DNA of 64,000 nt from Agrypnia vestita (Eukaryota; Arthropoda; Insecta; Trichoptera; Phryganeidae), in NCBI GenBank assembly GCA_016648135.1, contig JADDOH010002301.1, positions 62,001 through 126,000 of the forward strand, in the 5' to 3' direction. Shown piece by piece: positions 55,066-64,000 of the stretch. The stretch's first letter is position 1; each line of letters opens with the position of its first letter. A model generated the notes under the pieces. The model was not told where the DNA came from, did no database searches, and saw nothing but the letters and a program-made list of their open reading frames with translations. The translations under genes and the position numbers were made by a program.

Positions 55066-56832
55066 TATTATTCCAAAGTATTAAAAGTATTTTCTTATTG
55101 CAAAAGGAATGATTTAATTTCGTAATGGTAACGCCCCTTGAACGAGATGTGGTGACTAGACTCTGCTATTAATGAGTAGGTACTTTCTGGCTGGTGAATT
55201 TTTAACAGTAATTTAGCTTGTGTGCCGAGAACCATAAACCACCGCCATTTTCGCGTAACTATCTCGCTGCTAGTCGTAAAGAAGAAAGACCAAGCATAAA
55301 ATGCCTTTGAAGTTCTCTTACCACCCAACAATTCAGGTATTTCTATTCAAAAGTCAGCCAGAAATTTTTTATAGCCTATGATTTTGGATTTATTTTCAAA
55401 GATGTATAATAACTCACAGAGTAAAGTTTCATAACGATATTTTTCACACAACTAGCTATGGGCGATGACGTTAACATTCGTATAGATGATTTTATTTTAC
55501 AACTGTAAAGGATTAAGTACCAAACCATGGACTAGATCGAATAAGGAAACATACGATTTTATGACAAAACTATCCTGCGAAGAAAAGTAGGTGCTATCAC
55601 TGAAATCTACATAAAAACGAGGAGAAAAAGAACACATAATCAAAGATTTTCTAATACATGTTTATAATAAATTAGAAATTACTAGAAGGATCTAGAATAA
55701 ACGAATGGATAAATGGAAATGGCGACTAAATTTGCGAACAATAAAAAAAAAACGGAACTATATATAAAACGAGTCGACGCCATTGCGACATATAGTTTTT
55801 TGACAGTGCTTCGATTCCATAGAATGACTACCAGAGAAAGCAGGCGATCAGTGCGCTTAGTGACCAGCAATAAATGATTTTACCTACCAGGCGTTCGATG
55901 GTTTTCGATAGCAATCAGTGTGACAAAAACGGCGAATAAAGTATTCCAATACTCTAGAAGACGATAGAAGAAGATAGTCACTCAGCGAATTACATGATAC
56001 TTCTAAAATTAAATTCGTGTCTAGTGCTTTTTGCATAAAATAAAACATTATTTAATTTCAAGTATTATATTTGTCTCTCACATGACAGTGCTAATGTTGT
56101 GGAAAAAATATAGCTTAATTTGTTTGTATTATATAAGCACTGAGGTATATAATATTGCCTTTAACCTTAACAAATATTCCACTTCCTCTGGTTGCCAAAT
56201 TGCAGAGCCGTCAACCATCATCTATAAAACATGCAAGAAAACAATGATTAAATTATGGACACTTTTATTATTAATAGTAATGAGTATTTTTCTGAGATTT
56301 TAATCATAAGTCAAAAAGTAAATAAATTGTGTATTAAAATATTAATGTTGGAACAAACTGTACTAGCCATTTTTAAAATATATACTTCCCCGATTGTTTC
56401 TAGAATTCTCGGTAGGTACCTATGTAGGCATATATACATATTATACGTAAGTGTGCATCATTCATAAATGGGACTCGTTAATAAATTATTAGCGATAATT
56501 CGTATGATTTTGATATCTTACAATGCTATTTTTATATACAAAAATATAAGGTACCTACGAAGTAATAATTATTTTCATATAATCTTGATATACTTAGAAA
56601 TTTAATACAATTTTTTTTGCATAAAATGAGGAAAACCGGCTAAAAAGATTAAATTAATTTTGTGAATTTTAAATTCTGTGGAGCCCAGAAACCTTGGCGC
56701 AAACCTATCTAAATAAACTAAAATTATATCAAAAATATTTTATCCGTTAATAATTAGGTGTTGTTACCCTTTCCTCAAATTTGTAACATATGTAATATTA
56801 TATATATTCGATCTTCATTAAAATCTTGATAT
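55066..56832. other. No gene seen; promoter-like phrase at 55757
   Basis: ctatatataaaacg (about 55757-55770) followed about 25-30 bases later by gcgacat could be a TATA box, but no open frame or repeat follows clearly. The frames 55095-55331, 56031-56303 and 56255-56467 lack recognisable domains. Confidence 0.35.
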
Positions 56833-57200
56833 TGTCACGTGTCGTGGCTGCAGGATGAATTAATGAAAACGCTGGGATTTAATAATGGATTTATTAATTA
56901 CGGAATAATTCATCATTCAAACGTATAATGTCGCTTAACACTATTAAATGTAACTATTCTTATTACTCACTATTCCTTAAATTAAACTATTTCGCAAATT
57001 CATCACTCGTAAATAGACACTTTATATTCGCTTTAACAGTTTATTCAGTATTCACTAGAATATTCCATCCAATTTCCGCACTTATTAATATTATTATTTC
57101 GCTACGTAAGAACTTCTAGAATCTTCGCTGTCGGCTCGCCTGGCCGTCTTGGCAACTCACGACTCGCGGCTACCTTCGCTTCTACTATCGCTGTCAAACG
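56833..57200 (+). mobile_element. Family G-like arm, diverged
   Basis: TGTCACGTGTCGTGGCTGCA, then aatggatttattaatta, ttcgctttaacag, ttcagtattcactagaat, and a GC-richer end ctcgcctggccgtcttggc. The start matches the family G ends at 7472 and 42820; the rest is only weakly similar. An LTR-like unit is an alternative. Confidence 0.4.
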
Positions 57201-58257
57201 CGATAATAAAAATTAATATATATATTTAAAAATATATATATTAATTTATATATGAATAATATTTGGAGTATTTTTAATACTTTTGACATATCTTATAAGT
57301 ATTTTGACTAATTACCATGCCATAACTATAATTACTATTTTTTGTTTTCAAATGTTTGAAAAATATTTTGAGTAATATATAATCATTAAAAAAACAAACT
57401 CAAGATACAAATCGTCGTCTATCGAGATAACGCATGCTTTTTATTAGTATTGTTAATTTGTACATTGTCGTAATTGTTAAAATCACGTGCCACATAAAAC
57501 TCGACGCGTTTCATGAGTCTGAAATAAACTTTAATGTTCTTTGTTCACTGTAAAAGTATTGTTCACACAAAAAACATAATAGCTTATATTTAAATACATA
57601 AAAATTCTTTAAATAATTAAAGAAGCTAAGTGAAATAATTTATATGAGTATATTAAAAAATAACAAGAATAATTACAAAAATATTGATTTATAATTTTAA
57701 TTTTTAACTAGGTAAGTCACATTTTTTTTTTTACATTTTAAGTACAGTGTAAGAAATAATAGTAATTCTAAAGGCACTATTAGGTAAGTAAGGTTTAGAT
57801 ATTTTACATTACAGCCAATCTACTTCAAATGGTCACGACCAATTGAAATTAATAATGAACATCTCCGAAAAAAAAATTGTCGGTGCTATTTTCCTGTTTT
57901 AGAAGTTCAAAATAAATTTTTTAAACTTTTATTTTATCCGGTTCAAACATACTTTAGGGTAAGTGTAGGATTCTTACATAAACTGTATTGCATTCAATAC
58001 ATTCTGGTCTACAAATCAAAGCCATTTGTAGCCAAGGTATTGAACGTCAATGAACAAAATTCAATTTTCATACGATAAATTCTCAAAAAAAGAAATAGTT
58101 TGTCAGCCTCAATTTTTTTCTGTGCTTATATGTAAAAGAGTGTAGTCACTTTATATAATAACATCAATGCTTACCTTTTAAAAATTAAACTTTCTTGAAA
58201 ACTGTTTATTTTTCAATTTTTCACGTGCAATATCTCCTTCTTCAAATGTAGCAAATT
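57201..58257. other. No gene seen
   Basis: AT-rich, with a tatatatttaaaaatatata palindrome at 57219-57241. The 5' part of the Penelope-like element is not recognisable here. Confidence 0.45.
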
Positions 58258-58976
58258 TATTTTGTGGTAACATAATTATAATTAATATAAATACCATCCA
58301 TATTCTCAAAAATTGACAACTTTTCATTCAATGTTAAATAGATTAATTAATATTCCATTATCTGTTGATAATTTTAATATTGAATTAAAAATTATTAAAC
58401 TAATGGTTATGATAAAAAATTAATTGATATTATGTTAAATAAAAAGTACAAGAAAATTTTTTTTAAATCTTTTGTTTACCCTTCAATTTGTGATTCTGAT
58501 AAACATTGGAGGAAAATTATATTTATAAATAATGAAATTTCTAATTCAATAGTTAAAAATATTTCAAATGTTATTCAACCAGCTTTTTATACTAATAATA
58601 AATTTAAAAAATACATATTAAATAATAAAGATAAGGATAATTTTTTTAAAAAATCGGGTGTTTATAAATTAATTTGTAATGATTGTGATTATTTTTATAT
58701 AGGAAAAACGTGTAGAAATTTTGAAATTAGAATTAAAGAACACTTAAGGTGTTTAAATAGTAATAATTATTCTGAATTTCTAACAATCTTTTGGCTACGG
58801 GTCATTCTTTTGATATTAATAAGGGTTTACAAATTTTACATACAAATTATACAGAATCACAATTTGATAAATTAGAAATTTTGGAAATAAGAAAGAGTGT
58901 AAATAGTAAATTGAATATTATAAATAATCAGGTCCTTTTTGCAAATAGTTATCTTTTAAATTTATTTTCATATTAA
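58258..58976 (+). pseudogene. Penelope-like element: RT thumb and GIY-YIG domain
   Basis: Penelope-like elements encode a reverse transcriptase followed by a GIY-YIG endonuclease. Here the RT is truncated at its 5' side. The first clear block is HPYSQKLTTFHSMLNRLINI (about 58297-58356), the end of the RT region. After an indel near 58405-58430 comes the linker, then GVYKLICNDCDYFYIGKTC (about 58658-58714) with the GIY-YIG-type motifs (GVY and YIG) and RIKEHL. A second frameshift at about 58790 moves the rest (ATGHSFDINKGLQILH, ending LLNLFSY) to another frame, and the stop is at 58974-58976. Two frameshifts make it a relic. The A/T-rich codons match the local DNA, so it is old or from an AT-rich lineage. 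Confidence 0.85.
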
Positions 58977-59115
58977 TTAGGTACTTTATATTATTATTTT
59001 CCATATATAACTTTTGATCTATACTTCGATTTTTAAATATTATTTTTGTTTTCCTGATGAAGAAGCCATTGGCTTTGAAACATGTTGATTTTTTTCAATA
59101 AATAAGTGGTTTAAA
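58977..59115 (+). mobile_element. Penelope-like element 3' UTR and end
   Basis: Follows the stop of the GIY-YIG frame. Ends with a tract acatgttgatttttttcaat, aaataagtggttt that recurs in the inverted ends at 15337-15455 and 15040-15110. This tells which palindromes in the window come from this family. Confidence 0.6.
59054..59087 (+). ncRNA. Hammerhead-like core at the Penelope-like 3' end
   Basis: CTGATGA (59054-59060), a stem AAGCC-att-GGCTT (59063-59075), GAA (59077-59079), then the self-complementary ACATGT and T (59080-59086). The palindrome suits helix III formed between two molecules, as described for short-helix-III hammerheads of Penelope-like elements. Helix I shows only about two pairs (GA with TC), so present activity is unlikely. 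Confidence 0.5.
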
Positions 59116-61309
59116 CAAAGATAATTTATATTAATTGCAATATCTCTGTTGGGGGACGAGATAAAATTCTGAAAAATACATAATATCCAACTTCAGTATA
59201 AATTTCAATTTCGATTCAAATACTAAAACACAAGGAAATGTACATATAATTACGGGATGAATGGACTCATTATAGAGATATTAAAAATATATAAACGAAG
59301 AATATAAAGTAATAGTTTTCGAAAAAAGAAAATATATAATTTAATAAATGAATTTTAGAGCGTGAAAAACTTTTTTTTTTCAATTACTGTGCTCTTAAAA
59401 TTATTTATAAAACGTGGAGCTTATGCAGATAGTTTGTATCCTTAGTAAAATTATTCAAAAATGCATTGATTTAATTAATGCTCCGCTATGCTTTGATTGA
59501 TAAAGACAAGGATATAGTAACTCTGTTCATGATCATTGCCTAAGAAATATTCTAAACCTGATATTCTGAAACTGAACATAATAGTCATCATCATACTTAC
59601 ACGCTTAGGTACCCCAAAAATTTATTTTAGAATTCCAGTTATCATTTTACACATGAATGTACCTAAAACGAATACTAACTTCGTACTATTTATACCAATG
59701 TTGAGTAAGATACGCGAAGATTGAAATTCTCGTGATAACTATCTGCTTCGATGAAGCTGAAACAGAAATTAACCTTATTTGAAACAAATTAAATCAACCA
59801 ATTCAAAAGATACACAAAAAATTATCCATCGGAAAAAATTAGGTTGCCGAAGGAATGAACATAAAATGTTCACGGAATCTAAGGTTGCTACATTCCGAGG
59901 ATTAATAATGAAATATTTGATTGAGTATCGATTCAATTGGATAAGCTGAAGAAATAATCAATTGGATATGTGAAGGAATCTTGCCTTTTTAGAAAAATAT
60001 TTAATTCGATTTCATAATAAAATAAGATTATTTTACCTGTTGTTATTTACCTGCACGACCGAATATTGAAAGCCCTTCTATATGCCCCTATGACAATGCG
60101 TTCCATAGATATTTCCTATTACAAAAATGTAAGAAATAACTATCACATTAACTTGCCCTTGCTCAGGCAAAATAGAATTGAAAATGAGTACCTACAGTGA
60201 ATTTGTAGACATATTTCATGAAGGCTTGATTACGTTTAGGACAAACTCGGTGTCGATTTTGAGATTTTGATAGTTTTGTGGTGAGATATTTGTTTTATTT
60301 CCTAATTAGTATCAATTAATATCAAAGCTAAAATTGCAAATACTTCTTGCTTAATAGGGGCTTTTATTTTTAATATTATGTAGGTACCTATACAGAATGT
60401 AAAAGTACACTACTGACTATAGCACTGTTATTCCCTATATTTTTTTAGATAGATCAAATAAATGTCATCAATCGTGGTTACTTAAATGTATTTTATTTTT
60501 ATTTCTTATCTATGTCATTGATAACTGTCAAAATGACGCTGTTTGATGATAATAAAAGAAGGCATGCTTTAAATGTAAGAATTGTGAAAAAAAAAAATTA
60601 ATGTAGATTTTACTATATTGAAAAAAATATTATTTCAACAGAACAATACAGATTTCGGTAAAACTTAAATTATTATATAGATTGTGTTCTGCAACACTGT
60701 GTTAAGCCGCTCAACTCTATATTAGATACAAGATGCAGAATGCGGCGTGTTAATAAAATAAAAAGTCTTCACCATTCATATAGTAGGGCTTTTGCTAGTT
60801 GTGATATCGCAAGAAGTATTCTAGTCTTATAAGGTACGACTTACCTCCGGATAACTCGTGTTGGATGGATAACTTGCAGGGAATACGTAACTATGTTTAA
60901 AATACGGATTACAATATCGGTATTTATTGTAACAGTGTAAGTCTTTACAATAATTACAATTGTTATTTTAATGACAGTCAATGACAGCAAAGAAGAATGC
61001 GCGCTCGTACGCGCGGTTATGCAAAGGGGTGCCTTTCTCCCCTAATATACCCACATACCTAATGCATTTGTCCCGTTTGTGCATGTATCTATCGTTCAAT
61101 TCTGACGTACTCACAGACATTACAGTAGTTAATAAATAAATATCCTTGGAAAATGTTTATACTGGGACGATGTATTATGAGTAACAGGTAAATGATTAAT
61201 ATAAATTAACCGTCAAAATCTAGTAAAAAAATATTAAAATATTCTACGAACAAGTCCGCTGAAATTGCCGATTTCGCATTAACAGTAATGGCGAGAAATA
61301 ATATCAATT
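59116..61309. other. No gene seen
   Basis: AT-rich. The plus frame 59536-59724 has no domain. A GC-richer phrase (gcgcgctcgtacgcgcg) lies at 60998-61015, followed by a short hairpin aggggtgcc / ctcccct (61024-61043). Confidence 0.45.
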
Positions 61310-61645
61310 TACATCTTCATATGAATGCGCGAGATCTTTTTGTTATTTTACAGCTGTTCATTTAGCGCTGTTCTTATTTGTTTGATCTTCCATTTGGTCC
61401 GAATCTGCTCTTGATATCGCTCGGGCGTGCTTTGTGTGAAGGCGGCCGGGAAAACAAAAATCGAGTGTGGGATTTAATTAGCAACTGAGAGTGGATAATG
61501 GGATAATGTAGAACCGAACATCTCCGTGAAGTCGCCTTTATTTGAGGTCCATTCATGTGACTGAGTGCTACCTCCCACAGCGGGTTCATAAACAGAGCCG
61601 GCACTGGCAACTGACTGCTCGATCGGAGGCTTTGATTATTTCTAA
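61310..61645. other. GC-richer unique-looking region
   Basis: Contains ggcgtgctttgtgtgaagg-like DNA and the homeodomain-type words tttaattag (61471) and ggataatgggataatg (61493-61508). The antisense frame 61374-61610 has no domain. Candidate regulatory DNA; inference only. Confidence 0.3.
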
Positions 61646-62019
61646 ATATTACTGTCAGATGAGCCGGTTGTCAAGCTTACCATTATATTTTTATAACCCA
61701 CATAATTAATTTTGACCATACGTAAGAACATTTCAAATATCTGTTGCATTATATATTCAGTTTCGAAATAAAATAAATAATATTATATTAATAATAGGCA
61801 TTCATTGTTTACGTGGTTGGCTTACTACATTAATATTGCACTCACCTTCTCATTTTTTTCAGTTTAATTTATTGTATGAGTGAGACTTTGACAAAAGCGA
61901 AACTAAAGTACAGTGATTGTATTGGAAATGAAATCAGTGCATAGGTGTAAAATTCTATTTATTAGTGCTGATGGCATCATACATATAGGACGGCTACGGA
62001 AGACGCGGCACTAACAGGT
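61646..62019. other. No gene seen
   Basis: AT-rich spacer. Confidence 0.5.
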
Positions 62020-62120
62020 GAACCAGAAATCGGAATATAATCCTACTAGAAGCCTCGAATATCGACAATAGTGTATGTATATCCCCGCATAGAAACAGTA
62101 TGATAGATAGATAGTTAAGA
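62020..62120 (+). mobile_element. Non-LTR retrotransposon 3' tail, no coding left
   Basis: tatccccgcatagaaacagt then atgatagatagatagttaag parallels the ends at 5545-5585 and 23930-23985 (cc..gagaaac..., then ttagatag repeats). Confidence 0.4.
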
Positions 62121-62252
62121 CTTATTTGATATTTACACTTTATATAAAAATATGTTGTAATGAATATTTTGCTTTTATTGAAGGTATTATAGAATTTCGA
62201 TTAGTTTTGGTATAATTTTTTTGCTGAATTATTAATATACTACTACAAACCG
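62121..62252. other. No gene seen
   Basis: AT-rich spacer. Confidence 0.5.
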
Positions 62253-62760
62253 TCAGATCGTTTCTCCGCGAGAGTAAGCAGAGAAGATAGAACGCCATAT
62301 TCTTCTATCTTGGCAAACAAATTTTACTTCACCTACATTTATACATCTTATCATGCGTAATCTACGTTTGTTGAGGCTTTTAACAGGGCCATTCTCCAAT
62401 ATTTGTAGTATCTGATCTTGCCAGGTCTTTCGCGGAAGATCTCTATTTCTGCTGCCCTCAACACTCGCCTCGTAAATTTTCTTAACCATCCTTTCCTCGC
62501 TCATACGTTCCACATGATCAAACCATCTCAGCTATCCTTTCTTTATTCTGTCTATCATACCACAGCAAGCAAGTTATTCATTCATATTATTCATATTCAC
62601 ATTTCTAAGTTATTCATTCTTCGCTCTATCGACCAAAGATTTTCCATACACCACATTTAGTTACTTTCATTCGTTTTTTACCAGTTCCATTTTGCACTTC
62701 CATTCTGTATCGCTAGTCTTGCTTCTTTTGGAAGATTCTTGTTGGCCATAATTGCATTCA
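62253..62760 (-). pseudogene. Non-LTR retrotransposon RT C-terminal region
   Basis: On the minus strand from about 62760: MANKNLPKEARLAIQNGSAK, then a degraded stretch, then DRIKKG, stop, LRWFDHVERMSEERMVKKIY, EASVEGSRNRDLPRKTWQDQ and VKFVCQDRRIWRSIFSAYSR. The blocks LRWFxHVERM and RPRKTW (here LPRKTW) are typical of the post-RT region in insect non-LTR elements. The open tail is 62253-62513; a stop and deletions upstream show it is dead. It belongs to the same family as the plus copy at 5279-5590 and is the more complete of the two. Confidence 0.8.
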
Positions 62761-63499
62761 AAGCATAATATAAAAACAATACCAATTTTTTTTCATTAAA
62801 GTTTTTGTTTCATTAAAGTACTAAATTTCTGTTTATTTTTTCAGAAATAACCTGACAAACTTTTAAGTTCATATAATTTAAGCTGAAAAGAGAAAATGTA
62901 AAATATTTATTTTCACTTTTATTTGTGAGTTCATTTTAATAAACCCAATTGACTCCGGAGATATTAGTTTTTTTGACCAAAACTGTACCTTTTAATATAT
63001 AAATATTGAAATGGCGGTAAACGTTCAAAGTTGATGATATGAGATAAGTTCAAAACAGTTAATAACTGAAACTACAATCGTCATTATTTTGATGTATTTT
63101 ACAGGAAAAGAATTGGGTGGTAAAGTTGACGGCGTCATAAATATTCCGGCTTAATTTATGATCATTTTCCTAATATTTATATGCAAATGTGTCAACAAAA
63201 TGATACCCACGTCAACCGCCTGGAGGGAACTTACTCAAAGAAAGTCAATTAATATGCCTATAAAAGTTATTTATTTAGGAACGCCGTTTCCAGCAAATAT
63301 AAGCTTATCGTGACGTCATAGTGCAAGGGTGTTTTACGACGGCTATTTAAAAAGTTACCTTTAGCATAGATACTATGTTTATTTTGTTATACATATCTTA
63401 AAACAACATATTTTCTTTAATTTTCTTCATAGTTGTTATATAAATTTATGCATTTTTTATAGAATTTAACTACTTTTGAAATTCCTTATTCATAAAACT
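62761..63499. other. No gene seen
   Basis: AT-rich spacer, slightly GC-richer at 63200-63330. Confidence 0.5.
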
Positions 63500-63870
63500 A
63501 TGCGACCTGGGCTTTGAAGTTAACAGTGTTTTGCTAACAGTGTTTTGAAGATCTTCGTCATCAGCAAAGTGCTGGAACCTAAGCAAGTTCTTCATGTGGG
63601 TGAATAGGTATAAATCACTTGATGCCTAGTCCCGGCTATACGAAGGTGGTCAAAAACGTCTAAATAAAACTTGGTCTAAATATCTTGTATTCACCAAACA
63701 CTGCAAGGGCGAGCGTTTTCATACAAAAACACGGCATTAGACGTTAGAATTTTTGTTTTGGATGGCTCTTTTTAGCTTCTTTAAGGTCTCACAGCAGATT
63801 TCAGAAGTGAAAGTAGTACTGCCTTTCATAAATTCAACAAGCGAGGTGCCCCTAGTATTTGGCGTGATTT
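63500..63870 (-). pseudogene. Mariner transposase remnant
   Basis: The minus strand encodes, in order and in shifting frames, LVEFMKGSTT, then EICCETLKKLKRAIQNKN, VFLYENARPCSV, DVFDH, YSRDLASSDLYLFTHMKN and QHFADDEDLQNTVSKTLLTS. These are the successive blocks of the C-terminal half of mariner transposases: the motif before HDNARPH, the HDN aspartate region and the PYSPDLAPSDYHLF region with the third catalytic aspartate. The HDN block is changed (YEN) and there are at least two stops and one frameshift, so it is inactive. Neither terminal inverted repeat is recognisable. Confidence 0.85.
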
Positions 63871-64000
63871 TCTACTGCGGCACTCATATTTTAAGGTTAT
63901 ATTATAATAAACAAACTCGGTATAGTATGACCCTCCCTCTTACATGACTGTAAACGTACTGAATCACTGTGCGCGCTGATGCGCAATGGCGGTGCTACCC
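63871..64000. other. No gene seen
   Basis: The 5' part of the mariner gene would be expected here on the minus strand but is not recognisable. Confidence 0.4.

Noticed and set aside
57219..57241. AT palindrome as a regulatory site
   Set aside because: Simple tatata sequence; expected by chance at this composition.
1..64000. CRISPR arrays, bacterial operons, Shine-Dalgarno sites or origins
   Set aside because: No regularly spaced direct repeats, and all signals are those of an animal genome.

Overview
This window looks like intergenic or intronic DNA from an AT-rich arthropod genome, most likely a moth or butterfly. The reasons are the base composition with GC-richer islands, tRNA-derived SINEs, many small inverted-repeat elements, a short (TTAGG)n run (the arthropod telomere unit), frequent GTAGGTACCTA-type words, and relics of piggyBac, mariner, hAT, Penelope-like and non-LTR elements. 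I found no intact host protein gene, rRNA or functional tRNA. All long open frames are under 150 codons and most are chance frames. The supportable coding content is broken transposon protein.

Layout. 1-5,600: two MITEs (16-283, 850-1083), two Helitron-like ends (4398-5062) and a reverse transcriptase tail (5279-5590). 6,800-9,700: a 139-bp tandem duplication, a 1.1-kb foldback element (7472-8569) and a hammerhead-like motif (9660-9691). 10,280-17,410: SINE copies, a TA-flanked MITE (13663-13921), a reverse transcriptase relic (13985-14455) and inverted Penelope-type ends (14820-15455). 15,830-20,660: GC-richer sequence that is not obviously repetitive, then a Helitron-like element with an array of heat-shock-element motifs (20886-21400). 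23,500-34,320: repeat copies, a palindrome with a hammerhead-like core (26117-26303), an antisense reverse transcriptase relic (27178-27535), a foldback family (27585-32255), a hAT MITE with visible target duplication (32497-32924) and another MITE. 35,699-40,548: a piggyBac deletion derivative with TTAA at both ends and a SINE inside it, a second TTAA-flanked element, and a MITE. 41,500-57,200: further copies of the same families. 58,258-59,115: a broken Penelope-like element with RT thumb, GIY-YIG domain and a hammerhead-like 3' end. 62,020-63,870: an antisense reverse transcriptase tail and a mariner transposase relic.

How the parts relate. The window is a stack of transposon layers on a slowly eroding background. 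Insertions are nested: a SINE lies in the piggyBac element, and a hAT MITE lies beside the A-tract of a reverse transcriptase remnant. Families recur on both strands. GC-richer islands between the repeats (for example 15.8-16.35, 18.16-18.78, 47.2-47.6, 52.15-52.4 and 61.3-61.65 kb) are the best places to look for host regulatory DNA, but that is inference. Coordinates of degenerate elements are approximate by about 10-30 bases, and all repeat relationships were judged by eye.
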